A DNA stretch of 64,000 nt from Paragorgia papillata (GCA_035771165.1 JAWNZC010000322.1:4432001-4496000), one strand, 5' to 3'; counted from the first letter of the stretch, positions 13,501 to 52,598 are shown. The notes: generated by a model not told the origin, from the sequence alone. Translations and numbers: made by a program.

Positions 13501-16500
13501 CAAGATTTGGTGGTTTCCTCCGACGCGTCTGGTGCCCTCGGATTCGGGGCCGTGTGGCAGCAGCAATGGTTTTGCCAGTCCGGTCCTTCCTCGCCCAGCG
13601 TCCATTGTCTTCTTGAAATTGGTGCCCATTGTTGTCGCGGCTCATATTTGGGGGCCGGCCTGGCCTGGTTTCGCTTGCGTGTGCAGTTTGTCTCCGATAA
13701 TTTGGCAGTGGTCAACATTCTCCGTTCTGGCACATCTCGGGCGGCTGATCTCATGCATCTCCTTCGTACTCTCACCCGCGTCGCTTGTCTCCACCATTTT
13801 ACCTTTTCGGCGTGTCACTCTCCTGGTCGCGACAACCGTGCCGCTGACGCTTTGTCTCGCTTTCATTTACAGGAGTTCTGGCGTTTAGTCCCGTCGGCCA
13901 ATCCCAGTCGATCCCGTCCACTCTCTTGGCCCTCCTAGTCCCGGCGTCTTGATTTCGCGGTGCTATGGCCTTCTTGCTCAGGGTCTGGCCCCGTGCACTC
14001 AACGGGTTTATTCCTCGGGACAACGTTCGTTTTTTCGCTTTTGTTCGTCGTACCGCATCCCATCATTTCCCTCTTTGGAGTGGATCCTCATGTTGTTTGC
14101 TACCTTCCTGTTTGATACCAGAGGCCTCGCACCGTCGTCCATCACCACTTATCTCGCGTCCGTCAGGTCTCTACACGTTGACCTTGGTTTCCCGGACCCA
14201 CTTCGGGGCGCTGACCGCTTAGCTCGCCTTCTTCGGGGCATTCGTCGCTCTGCGAGTGTCCGCTTGGTTCTGCCCCGTGCTTGGTCGCTTGCACTGATGT
14301 TGGTCGTCTTCTGGCAACGTTGGCCCCGCGGTCGTCCACCTAGTTTTCCTCGCTCCTTGTCTCGCGTTGGCGTGGCTCCAGGTCAGTAGGGACCTTAAGA
14401 TCTACGACGGCAACTTCGAGGACAACGTCCTTCAGACAAAAGCATTCTTCTTGCAAAACAAAGATAATGAATAATTTCTAGTCCCAAGAGTAATCTGGAC
14501 ACCGTCCTCGCTCTGTATACAACGCCACTCAGAGCATTTTCACGTCTTCAGGACGACGATGACTCGTGAGGTGATGAGAACTGTTGTCTGAGATTGCCTT
14601 AACATAGACACTGCAACCGTTTTAACACTTTGACAATTATAAAACAAGCTTCAAGTATTGAATACAGTAGTCAGTTAACTGTGACTTATTTTTAATGCTA
14701 AAATTTGAATTGGTTTTTAACCGCCGTCGTCGTCCTAGCATCTTAAGGTCCCTAGTATGTTAGCTTGGGGGTTGGTCCTCCATGATGGTAAGTTACTAAT
14801 AAATACTTTCACTTTATGTGTGACTGTAGTTCTTGTAGGAGAGGGTAATTCTCGGCAACTGTTCAACTAGTTAGTTCGCGAGTTTAGGCTTGTCTGGGGC
14901 TGCTTTACCAACAAGATCCTCTCCGACAGACCTACACCCTCCAATGTTTTAGTTAATTACTAGAGTTCGCCATTGGCTCGTATTGAGGTTGCCATAGTCT
15001 TATTGGGGTATTCCCCCCTTGTTAGAATTTGCATGAGTGTTAATGCAGTGGAAAAGTATGCCCGCCTCTGATACTTGAATCGATTGTAGACTCTTTTTGG
15101 CTTTTAGTTCTTTCATCATAGATAGGAGTTCATCCATTTCAAAGAGGTATATTTATTTATTTAAATATAATTAACATACAGTACATCAATCCTCGAAGGA
15201 ATGAATGAAAGAACTGAACAAAATAACAAGGTCACGACCTTGTACCCAGGTCCTTGCAGGTTAGGTATGTCCTAATATAACCTATTACGCTCTACATGTA
15301 TTTATATTTTTTACTCTGTCTAATGCCAGATGATTTTACTCATCAAAGAGAAAACTCTCCGACATCTTAAGCAGCAATGGGTTAACAAGTGCTTAACCCA
15401 TTCTTGCCTCAGCCATCCAAAACGACCCCTTTATATACCAAAACGACCCCTATATTTTTTTTATCCCATCTAATGCCAGACAATTTTACTCGTCAAAAAA
15501 GAACCCTCAGACATTCTCTGAGGCAGAAAAGGGTTAATGTTTCGCATTGTGTATTTCAAAAAGTGCATTGCAATTTGGGAATCGCAATACACTCATTTGA
15601 ACCCTAAAACCAATCAAATCATCGAATTCGGACCAAAATTTATATATTCAGATCAGCTTCCATTTTGTTCTTGGATCAGCTCACATTTTGTTCTTTTTTT
15701 CTCAGATCAGATTTTGTGCTTTTTAACTGCATCTTTTGACAGCTTTTGTCATAAAATTAACAACTTCACTAGTTGTATGCACATTGCACAATATACATGT
15801 ATGAAGGTTATTATTGTATAAGATTATTATCGTATATTGCAGTAGTTTTCTTAAATTTATTTGTTTATTGGTATTTTTTTGGAAAGTTCGCGCAACTATT
15901 ACCACATATGTATCAGGTGTTTTAATTTTTTTGAATCAGATTTGAAAAGCTATTTTTGGATCAGATTGGACTACGATTTTATGGCTTCGGTCAGTGGAGC
16001 ACACCCACTACTTACTTTGTACTATAGCTTATAAATTTGTTCTTTACTTAGTGTGCACTCCACTGACATATATATGACCGTTGTATAACCGTTACATGTG
16101 AGTGGTTGGCTGTGTAGCTGTTATATGTGGGTCAGTGGTACACGCCCATCGTGGAAATCAGCTTTTGTTGACGTTGTAAGCGTGTTTAAATAAAGTTATC
16201 TATCTATCTATTCAGATGGATAGTTTAGGCAAACCCTCGGATTATAAGGGGTCAATCCGATCCAACTCACAGCTCTATTAAACTGGAGGCCCAGGGCAAA
16301 ATAGTCTTGTGGGCTGTGGCTATTAAAGTTTGAAATAAAATAATAACTAAATCTATTTTCTGCTAATATTGTGGGCCCTTTTGTATACTATTAAATATCT
16401 CTTGGAAATTCTTAAAACAATTTTTGTGACAGTAAGGCCCCTTGATCTGTGAGGCCCCACAGTATAAGAGGCCCAGGGGCAAATTGCCCCTCCCCCAACT

Positions 16501-19500
16501 CAGCAGCCCTGTATGTAAGGGGGTGTTTACATGAGGCTGGCCCAAACTCAGGCAAGAGCGACTTTAGGTCGGTGTAGTGTTTTTACTGGAGATCATTTTC
16601 ATGAGACCAGCCTGTTATTCAGTTCACACTAGCTTTCCACGTACTGTATTTTCTGGGTGATCTGCGGGTTATCTCTTAATTTTGCTAGGAAACATAATTA
16701 GTGCGGGTAATAAGGTGGTGCGGGTAATCTGTTGAATTCTGAAGACAATGCCACCATGAAGACTGGAGACCTGGTTATCAAAGCGATGTTTCAAAACAGT
16801 TACAATCCCATAATGTGAAAGGGACAACCTTCTATCACGCAGTAGAAACAAATCGCGTTGTAAAATACTGCAACCTACAGAGTTGTTACCACCGTCATAA
16901 TCTGCTTAAAGGCAAAAGATCTGTCAATGCAAATGAACCTTGCTGACTTCATTGGTGGGCCGAGTTGGTGTCATCGGTTCATGCGAAGAAACCATCTTTC
17001 AATCCGCACAAGAATGACTGTCGGCCAAAAGTTGCCAGACAACTGGGAAGAAAAAGTGGTGAACTTTTGAGATTTTGTGAAGAGAAGAAAGACTGAATTG
17101 GAGATTCACAGTGACAAGGTCTTCAACATGGACGAAGTTCCAATGTCTTTCGATGCACCATTATCTCAAACAGTTGACGCTGTTGGTCCTGAAACAGTTC
17201 CAATCACAACTACCAGCCACGAAAAGACCAGCTTTACCATTGTGCTAGCCTGCTCGGAAAAAACTGAAGCCAATGGTAATCTTTAAACAGAAAACCATTC
17301 CCAAAGAAAAGCTGTGTAAAGATGTGGTGGTTCATTGCCAGAAAAAAGGCTGGATGGATTGTGACAGCATCGAAGTTTAGGAAGAAAAAGTTTGGAAAAA
17401 GAGGCCAGTGTCAATATTTAATCAGACATCACTGTTAGTTTTTGACAGCTTCACTGGCCACATCGATGAAGGCGTGCACAAGAATTTAAAAAAGACACAC
17501 CAGACAACAACAGCAGTAGTTCCCAGTGGGCTTACAAAAAAGCTGCAACTGTTGGACATTTCCGTGAACCATGCATTCAAATCTCAAAAGCATGATCAGT
17601 GGGAGCAGTGGATGACTGCAGGCATTCATACGTTTACTGAGTTGGGGAAAATAGTGGTGCTCAGAAGTTTTGTAACACCTTCGTGGACTGGAATGCGTGT
17701 AGTGTGCGTGTACACGCAACATACATACACGCACTACACACAAAGCTTTCATGTATAATAACTACACGCAAAGCTTCGTGTATAATAACTACACGCAAAG
17801 CTTCGTGTATAACTACACGCAAAGCTTCGTGTATAACTACACGCAAAGCTCCGTGTATAACTACACAAAACTTTGTGTATGATCAATACATAACTACACG
17901 TAGTTTTACGTAGTATGGTAATATTTCACTGAAATATTTGGCAAAAGCATAAGCCTAGTTTCCATATGATCGCTACGATTGCTACGATTTTCTGCCTTCT
18001 AATTCAGTTCACAGCAGAGTTTTGTTTTGAGCTGGATATTTTCTTAACGATAGTACAGAACTCTGCTGACTGCGGCTGATAGGACTCTGCTAATATATTG
18101 TATCATGTAGCCCAAAATTATACTGATGATACGCAATTGTCAAGGAGCGAACTACTGTATTTATATTTTTCATGACTACACACAAACTTCGTGTAGTTAA
18201 GCGACTGTGAGGACAAAGCGACAAATCAAAACAAGCGCAAGCTATTCTTTGCCCAAAACACTTTATGAGGTACTGTAAATACAACCTATAGTCATCTTGG
18301 CATGTAAAATTTATATTGTATCATGTAGCCCAAAGAGTTAACCTTTCAAAATTATACTGATTATACGCAATTGTCAACGAGCGAACTATTTTTCACATGC
18401 AGTCAACTACACGCAAACTGCATGTAGCGGACTACAGCAAACTGCGTGTGAGTGTAACTACACGCAACTGTGTGTAGTGCAAGGTTGCGTGTAGTGCGAA
18501 GCTTCGTGTAGTTTGACTGTGCTACACGCAGTATGTACTACACGCACTTGTAAAGTGCGTGTATTGTGCGTGTAAACACACCAGGCAGGTGTTACAAAAC
18601 TTTTGAGCGCCACTGTACATAGACCAACCTTTACAGAGGTGTGTGAATGGGTTTCTCAAGCTTGGGACGCTGTTCCAGTGACAGTGATCACAAATGGTTT
18701 TAGAAAGGCTGGAATTGATGGCTTTGATTTTGAAAGTGATGACTCCCTCGATGACTCCAACGATGGATGACGACGTTGAGCACCGGGCATCAAACCTTCC
18801 TGCAAACGTCTTCGCACTTTTTAACAGTGACAGTGAGGACGAAGAGTTTGAGGGATTTTAGTTTAAGTTGACATTTAGGATTTTAAAATAAAAGTAGCGT
18901 GCTGCGTAGGCAGTGTAGAAACAACAATCGAAATATAGTAAGGTTAGATATACTGCCGAAATAGAGAACGTAGGAATCTAATGTTTCGAGCGAAGGCCCT
19001 TCGTCAGAGAGAAACGTCACATTTCTCTCTGACGAAACGTGATGTTTCTCTCTGACAAAGGGACAGACCTGGCCGTTTGAGGCATGCGATTGCGTGCGCG
19101 CGCCTCACCACGCGCCTCGAATCATCGAGATGCGCGTTTTGCCACGCACCTCGTTTGTTCTAAGAACATAAAATCGCACGCCTCGCACCATTTTGACACC
19201 AGACAAAAAATTTATAATACGTGAATTGAAACGATTTGAGTAATATTCTTTAGACTATTTACAGAGGATTTCACATAACTTTTGCCGATTGTGTTCTGAA
19301 GTTCGTCTTCGAAATATACAGTGCACATCTTCGCCAATATTAGCTACTTTACTTTTAACCTTAATAAATTTTTTCAACTACCAGTACTGTACTTTTTTAA
19401 AATTTTGTGGTCCCAAACCTATTATTAGCAGGTACGGGTTATCCGATGGTGCAGGTAATATGAGGATTTATTTTTCAAAAAGTGACATTTTTGTTGCTGT

Positions 19501-20379
19501 GCGGGTTATACGCCATGTGGGTTATCACCAAGAAAATACGGTAAACAGAATCTAAGTCCAATTCAGACCATGAAAAAAACTTTTTAACTCAATACGTTGT
19601 TTTAAATGAGATCAGTGTCAAATCCACATGAAATAATGCTTCTCTGGCAATCATGGAACCAAGTCAATGCAATTTCAAGGCTGGCCTCATGTGGTCCGAG
19701 TTTAGGCCAGCCTCATGTAAACACCCCCTAAGCCTCTACTCAGTCTCTGATACAGAACATAACAAAAGGGTTGCTATTACAAAACAAATGCTTCCATAAA
19801 AAAGTTCAACTTACAATTTTCTCATCATAACCTTTTGCTGCTGCTGGAGCTACTGCTGCTTTTCTGCCAACATGAGATTTAGAACTGCTGGCTTTTTCAC
19901 CATAATCAGCATCATTCTTGTCTACAGACTAAATAACATTTAAAAATTTAACGTACAAAGTATTATAATTTCAATATTTTACAAATATTAAGCAAAACGA
20001 AGGTGTGAAGAAGACTTTTACTAAGTGAATTTTAGTTCAAGTAGTCAAGTGGAAATCATTGAGCACCAAAAATTTGTTTTTTTTCAAAGTTATTCCGAAA
20101 ACGACTGTCAAGAATGGCATTCAATTTCAAAAGTAATACAATTTGAAACCCCACTAAACAGATATAAATTATTTCATGCTGCATTGATCGGATTCTCAAA
20201 TATCTTAAATTTGGCGCGTTCAATAAATGTCGACGCCATTTCAATGATCATTCTCTCTCTATTTATATTGCTTTCACACACACAGAATATTGCCTTATTT
20301 TACAACTTTTCTTTAAATTTACCTGTTCATCACTCGATTCAACGCTACTATCACTTGAGGCTTCTTCTTCTAACGGCAT
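1419..20379 (-). CDS. SMARCA5-like (ISWI): ISWI-class SNF2 chromatin-remodelling ATPase, N-terminal part (partial, continues off left edge)
   Basis: ISWI ATPases slide nucleosomes in the nucleus as the motor of NURF, ACF and CHRAC-type complexes. Six minus-strand exons are visible: 20379-20323, 19928-19815, 7157-7000, 5905-5808, 3049-2949 and 1598-1419. All junctions are GT-AG and in phase, giving 236 codons. The product opens with an acidic stretch ([12 protein letters not shown]), then the ISWI N-terminal segment ([10 protein letters not shown]), an AutoN-like acidic/basic region ([14 protein letters not shown]), then the start of ATPase lobe 1 with motif Q/I ([21 protein letters not shown]) and motif Ia ([18 protein letters not shown]). 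The Walker A element DEMGLGKT is split across the last two exons. DEAH box, lobe 2 and HAND-SANT-SLIDE lie beyond position 1. I cannot tell SMARCA5 from SMARCA1, since invertebrates normally carry one ISWI. The 12.7-kb intron 7158-19814 is packed with transposons. Confidence 0.93.
2022..2392. mobile_element. Foldback MITE in ISWI intron
   Basis: Two arms of about 86 bp (2022-2107 and 2307-2392) are near-perfect inverted repeats, for example TGATAGGAATAAATTATA on the left and its complement near 2370-2385 on the right. About 200 bp of unrelated sequence separates them. No coding capacity. The superfamily cannot be assigned. Confidence 0.8.
2622..2790. mobile_element. Dispersed foldback element with hammerhead-like cores, copy 1
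   Basis: Starts with GAAAAGGTGGTAAACT, which recurs near 25351 and, altered, at 7229. The centre is palindromic around GTTTCGAGCGGAGCCCTT. On the minus strand it reads CTGACGA (2712-2706), a GGGC/GCTC stem, then GAAACGTC. The right arm repeats this less perfectly. It matches the conserved core of a type I hammerhead ribozyme. Confidence 0.65.
2949..3049 (-). CDS. SMARCA5-like (ISWI): ISWI exon 5, start of SNF2 ATPase domain
   Basis: Encodes [20 protein letters not shown] followed by [13 protein letters not shown], nearly identical to the ISWI ATPase entry. It ends in phase 0 just before GLGKT, so the Walker A motif is completed by exon 6. Confidence 0.95.
3216..3332. mobile_element. TTAA-flanked MITE, family member 1
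   Basis: TTAA at 3216-3219 and 3329-3332 flank a short element with ends CCCTTTA and TAAAGGA and the conserved core GCCAGACGATTTTACTCGTC-like (near 3273-3291). The same core recurs near 15330, 15475, 39500 and 41060-41140. TTAA target sites are typical of piggyBac-mobilised elements. Confidence 0.7.
3840..3905. mobile_element. Single end of a hAT-like GC-rich MITE
   Basis: CAGTGGCGTGG at about 3836 is followed by a G run and a complementary C run (GGGGGGGCCTTGCCCCCCC). This end type recurs in the complete elements at 32712 and 23508. No matching second end was found, so it is a fragment. Confidence 0.45.
3980..4945 (+). mobile_element. 5'-truncated CR1/L2-like LINE, reverse transcriptase C-terminal part and 3' end
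   Basis: Translation gives [20 protein letters not shown], a mark of the region after the RT fingers in CR1/L2-type LINEs. Then come YGSEIWAP and [30 protein letters not shown] and, in another frame, [13 protein letters not shown] residues. Frame changes near 4235 and 4395 show it is dead. The end is a TAAATAAATAAA tail at about 4929. Its 3' UTR phrase GGGACTCGTGTCC resembles that of the LINE end near 27150. Confidence 0.8.
4946..5807. other. ISWI intron sequence, unassigned repeats
   Basis: No exon seen. It contains GC-rich stretches (CTCCCCCGCGCTCTCCCGC near 5310, GGGGCCCGAGATACGG near 5630) that look like transposon remnants, but I found no paired ends or coding signature. Confidence 0.4.
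5808..5905 (-). CDS. SMARCA5-like (ISWI): ISWI exon 4
   Basis: Encodes [18 protein letters not shown] and ends FEQSPS, matching the conserved YRHRRTEQEEDEELL...FEDSPSYVK segment of ISWI. The acceptor follows a T-rich tract and the donor is T|gtaagt. Confidence 0.9.
6274..6563. mobile_element. Palindromic element with GTTTCATCAGG arms, copy 1
   Basis: Arms ATATCATACAC...GAGTGTTTCATCAGG and the inverse (6377-6418) enclose a hairpin loop with CGAGGCGAAGCCGAGG. A right part follows, ending ATGAATTATTAATGAGTTTGAGA. A second copy is at 28043-28393, and the right part recurs inverted at about 35438-35505. Confidence 0.75.
7000..7157 (-). CDS. SMARCA5-like (ISWI): ISWI exon 3
   Basis: Encodes [18 protein letters not shown] and the following [14 protein letters not shown], a strong match to the ISWI stretch ending QTELFAHFIQ...KTPTSPLK. 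The donor GA|gtatgt was preferred over a GTAACT four bases downstream because only it keeps phase (2 nt) with exon 4 and gives the conserved GD-HRHR. Confidence 0.88.
7215..7320. mobile_element. Dispersed foldback element, copy 2 (degenerate)
   Basis: GAGAAAAGGTGTGAACTGCC followed by a short hairpin GACATTTCGAAATGTC. Same head as the elements at 2622 and 25328, but the ribozyme-like core is lost. Confidence 0.5.
7666..8076 (-). CDS. Unidentified Pro/Ser/Thr-rich open frame, probably transposon-derived
   Basis: 136 residues, low complexity ([29 protein letters not shown]). It lies just beyond the 3' end of the Penelope-like fragment on the same strand. No domain is recognised. It could be a leader or accessory frame of that element, or chance. 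Confidence 0.25.
   Translation of the reverse strand: MQTQPPRRTIDDDLHHITRPPFRSSNTTTLLPKQTCIPSSHHLEYYPSPTTSVKTSNSQDGPTYTPDPTSDSSHQEVAPNIPRRPALASPPPPHPVVQSLALATPLPPALDTPPKKKNPLALRRLMGHNKKGILEQ
8160..9235 (-). mobile_element. Penelope-like retroelement fragment (RT end plus GIY-YIG endonuclease)
   Basis: Reading leftwards: [15 protein letters not shown] (RT C-terminal signature of Penelope-like elements), then after frame changes [15 protein letters not shown], then [19 protein letters not shown], the GIY-YIG endonuclease core, and [20 protein letters not shown], ending at a stop at 8293-8295. The 3' part has GACTGCAGACTGACAGTC. Penelope elements use the endonuclease to prime at chromosome ends or nicks. 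Truncated at the 5' side and frameshifted, so inactive. Confidence 0.85.
9241..9700 (+). mobile_element. LINE fragment, C-terminal region of reverse transcriptase ORF
   Basis: A 136-codon frame (9247-9657) with [34 protein letters not shown] and [15 protein letters not shown]. This is the arrangement at the very C-terminus of CR1/jockey-type LINE ORF2. It ends AYCLN* and is followed by an AT-rich tail. The 5' part is missing. Confidence 0.72.
9701..10498. other. Unassigned sequence between LINE end and DIRS-like element
   Basis: No recognisable coding or paired repeat. It may include the 5' end of the DIRS-like element, whose left terminus I could not place. Confidence 0.35.
10748..12150 (+). 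pseudogene. DIRS-like gag (capsid-like) remnant
   Basis: The N-terminal part is low-complexity and charged or Pro/Ser-rich. The conserved part is at 11670-11900: [20 protein letters not shown], then [20 protein letters not shown], the typical DIRS gag block with YDExFR and a Trp-rich end. A downstream Cys/His cluster ([17 protein letters not shown]) lies in a different frame, so at least one frameshift is present. A MITE interrupts the leader at 10995. Confidence 0.7.
10995..11203. mobile_element. 209-bp MITE with 9-bp target-site duplication, inserted in DIRS gag
   Basis: Terminal inverted repeats TAGCCTGGTACCCTGGCCC / GGGCCAGGGTACCAGGCTA continue as GGGCCAGGTAACCACTAA and its complement. 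AGGCCTTAG occurs directly at 10986-10994 and 11204-11212. A perfect 9-bp duplication with long terminal repeats suggests the Mutator (MULE) superfamily. Confidence 0.88.
12380..13938 (+). pseudogene. DIRS-like reverse transcriptase and RNase H
   Basis: Three successive frames: [18 protein letters not shown] (12450-12520), [15 protein letters not shown] (12670-12715), then 12716-13938. The last contains the RT catalytic box [11 protein letters not shown], RNase H residues [13 protein letters not shown] and [11 protein letters not shown], and the DIRS-type terminus [15 protein letters not shown]. The frame change at about 12710 falls in a run of G, consistent with a single-base loss. Confidence 0.85.
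13949..14391 (+). pseudogene. DIRS-like tyrosine recombinase, N-terminal domain only
   Basis: Encodes [38 protein letters not shown] and [11 protein letters not shown], the SAM-like core-binding domain of DIRS/Crypton recombinases. The catalytic R-H-R-Y domain is absent because sequence similarity stops at the MITE at 14389. Confidence 0.75.
14389..14752. mobile_element. 364-bp TA-flanked MITE interrupting the DIRS recombinase
   Basis: Ends GGGACCTTAAGAT and ATCTTAAGGTCCC are inverted repeats flanked by TA on both sides (14387-14388, 14753-14754). GACGACGGC-type sequence follows inside both ends. No coding. Likely Tc1/mariner-mobilised. Confidence 0.78.
14753..15392. other. ISWI intron sequence; partial TTAA-family MITE at its right
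   Basis: No exon and no recombinase continuation recognised after the MITE. Near 15322-15385 it holds the core GCCAGATGATTTTACTCATC and ends at TTAA (15382-15385), a left-truncated member of the TTAA MITE family. Confidence 0.45.
15393..15537. mobile_element. TTAA-flanked MITE, complete copy
   Basis: TTAA at 15393-15396 and 15534-15537. Ends CCCATTCTTGCCTCAG and CTGAGGCAGAAAAGGG are inverted repeats. The core GCCAGACAATTTTACTCGTC is shared with the family. An internal AAAACGACCCCT phrase is duplicated. Confidence 0.8.
16192..16212. repeat. (TATC)n microsatellite
   Basis: About five TATC units in an intron. Confidence 0.75.
16895..18861 (+). pseudogene. Pogo/JRK-type transposase, interrupted
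   Basis: The 5' part gives [20 protein letters not shown], a CENP-B/Tc5-like DNA-binding domain, then an in-frame TGA near 17069. The catalytic region has [11 protein letters not shown] (first Asp), [11 protein letters not shown] (second Asp) and [11 protein letters not shown] (third Asp), a DDD layout. At 17653 the frame is broken by a TA-flanked insert and resumes at 18616 ([18 protein letters not shown]) in the same frame. The acidic tail [11 protein letters not shown] ends at 18861. Frameshifts are also present near 17280 and 18770. Confidence 0.82.
17654..18615. mobile_element. TA-flanked element filled with TACACGCA palindromes, inserted in the pogo transposase
   Basis: Ends GTGGTGCTCAGAAGTTTTGT and the inverse of CAGTGGCGCTCAAAAGTTTTGT, with TA at 17652-17653 and 18616-18617. 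The inside carries at least five tandem CTACACGCAAAGCTTCGTGT-like units (17700-17870) and a second cluster near 18405-18570. No coding. Confidence 0.8.
18916..19075. mobile_element. Dispersed foldback element with hammerhead-like core, copy 3
   Basis: Head GTAAGGTTAGATATACTGCC. The minus strand reads CTGACGA (19007-19001), GGGCCTTCGCTC stem, GAAAC. Further CTCTGACGAAACG repeats follow. The cleavage triplet is AUU rather than GUC. Confidence 0.55.
19815..19928 (-). CDS. SMARCA5-like (ISWI): ISWI exon 2
   Basis: 38 codons in phase 0 on both sides. It is low-complexity and charged ([13 protein letters not shown]), ends GYDEKI, and matches the poorly conserved segment before the ISWI core. Acceptor is tttag and donor gtaag. 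Confidence 0.75.
20323..20379 (-). CDS. SMARCA5-like (ISWI): ISWI exon 1 (start codon at 20379)
   Basis: The exon has 19 codons, acidic and serine-rich ([19 protein letters not shown]), followed by the donor CAG|gtaaat. It ends in phase 0. Acidic N-termini are usual for ISWI. The start was chosen because it is the first ATG in frame with the conserved downstream exons. Confidence 0.8.
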
Positions 20380-20861
20380 TTCGACACGATATAGCAAAAC
20401 TTCAAACCTTTTTCTTTGGTCCTTTCACGTGCACGCAAAAGCTTTTGATCAGCTTTTGATCGATGGCGCGGGGAGCCGGGAACGATTGGGTTCGGAAAGC
20501 GTCCGAAGAAACAACGATGTACAATCGGACAACACTCGGTAGTTTAAATTTAAAAATTGCGCGCGGGCTCAGCGTGTACATGTGACAGTGACATGATCAG
20601 TGAACAGTGAATGGGAGATTCGACACATTCAAAAGTGCTGTATTTATAGTGTATTGTCATATTAAATGTGATTGTCGACTGTGAAAATTGTTGTAAAAAA
20701 CAGAGTAACTTCTTGACCAACTGTCCAACTCATGAACTCAACTGCATGGAGCCATCAGAGCACAACCCAAAAATATACAAAGTTTTATATACGTAACTGA
20801 TACAACTATAACCACGGTGCCTATTGACGAGCTAAATAGCTGATAAGAAGTCATTCATAAA
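20380..20861. promoter_or_regulatory. Probable bidirectional promoter between ISWI and AFG2A
   Basis: The two start codons lie 482 bp apart on opposite strands. The ISWI-proximal half is GC-richer than its surroundings (GATGGCGCGGGGAGCCGGG near 20462; GCGCGCGGGC near 20558) and holds an inverted CCAAT (ATTGGG near 20486). The AFG2A-proximal half is AT-rich. No TATA box at a convincing distance was found. Shared promoter function is inferred from spacing alone. Confidence 0.6.
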
Positions 20862-51815
<30,954 letters not shown>

Positions 51816-51923
51816 TAGAGAGATAAAATAAAGATAACCTACGATTGAGATAGCATTCTTTGTCTATTACGAAGACAGTGCCGGTGGATGCAGTTAAAAT
51901 ATCTGTATGTATTTTTAGTTAAG

Positions 51924-52221
51924 ACTGTCTTCCACTAAGCGATAATTTTCGAGCGAAGCGCCTTTTTGCTTTTCTCTTGGCTGTTAGTTCCACCTGAGAG
52001 CTTACGAGACAAACGAAAATGTCGCTTCGCGCAACATTTTTCGCCAAGTGGAAATCCAGCCTTAAAGCTGGATTCCATTGATTATAGGCGTAAAATATCG
52101 CGCGCTCTACTTTTCTATTGTACACATTGAATAGTTTTCTACTTCGTTCCACATGGAAACTCGCAAGACAAAAGAAAAAAGTCGAGCGCGCGACATTTTA
52201 GTGGAACTGAATCCAGCTTTA
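51924..52221. mobile_element. Two adjacent related hairpin MITEs downstream of AFG2A
   Basis: Unit 1 (51924-52062) pairs CTTCCACTAAGCGATAATTT with AAATGTCGCTTCGCGC...CGCCAAGTGGAA. Unit 2 (52063-52221) pairs AAAGCTGGATTCCATTG with GTGGAACTGAATCCAGCTTT and CGCGCGCTC with GAGCGCGCG. The units meet at a CCAGCCTTAAAGCTGG palindrome. Confidence 0.7.
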
Positions 52222-52598
52222 GTCTCATACATGCACTGTATTCGTAAAGATGGCCGCCAATTTATATATTTTATATACATTGCATTCATTGTAGTCTTGT
52301 GCTTGTGTTTTTAATTGAAAGGACTAATTAAACAATGAGGCTGGAAGGGCTAATCTAAATGCACATGAATACAGTGTATCAGAAAATGTACGCCAGCCCT
52401 GTGTTTATATAACCTGGTGCGGCAAACTCGAGTGAGTTTGGGAGAATTCGAAGTACGTACGTTTGAAAATTCCCTCTCGGCTATTTTCTATTTCTTTATT
52501 AAATAAATTATAAATGAAAACGTTAGAAATTGCTCAGTTGGGTACAACGCCTATAGCGTTCGGAGGAGGTCAAGTTGTTTGTTGCATCTTGTCTCGCA

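Larger units (their letters stand above)
10499..14400 (+). mobile_element. DIRS-like tyrosine-recombinase retrotransposon, frameshifted and interrupted
   Basis: Order is gag, reverse transcriptase/RNase H, tyrosine recombinase N-part, the DIRS layout. Base composition is much more GC-rich than the neighbourhood. It has lost function: a MITE sits in the gag leader (10995-11203), the RT frame shifts at about 12530 and 12715, and the recombinase stops where a second MITE begins (14389). DIRS elements integrate as circles through the recombinase, without target duplication. Termini not located. Confidence 0.85.
16644..19541 (+). mobile_element. Pogo-like DNA transposon with decayed transposase
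   Basis: Ends CTGTATTTTCTGGGTGAT (left) and the inverse of CCGTATTTTCTTGGTGAT (right) are flanked by TA (16642-16643, 19542-19543), as for Tc1/mariner-pogo elements. It carries a transposase remnant (16895-18861), a nested TA-flanked element (17654-18615) and a hammerhead-like foldback (about 18916-19075). Confidence 0.82.
16519..19730. mobile_element. TAA-flanked MITE (PIF/Harbinger-like), outer level of a three-level nest
   Basis: Ends GGGGGTGTTTACATGAGG and CCTCATGTAAACACCCCC are inverted repeats flanked by TAA (16516-16518, 19731-19733). The 3-bp TAA duplication fits PIF/Harbinger. Most of its length is a pogo-like transposon inserted at 16642; its own sequence is only about 310 bp. Confidence 0.8.

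Noticed and set aside
7158..19814. Hidden host exons in the long ISWI intron
   Set aside because: Exons 2 and 3 join in phase and cover the expected protein segment without a gap; everything coding between them is transposon-derived.
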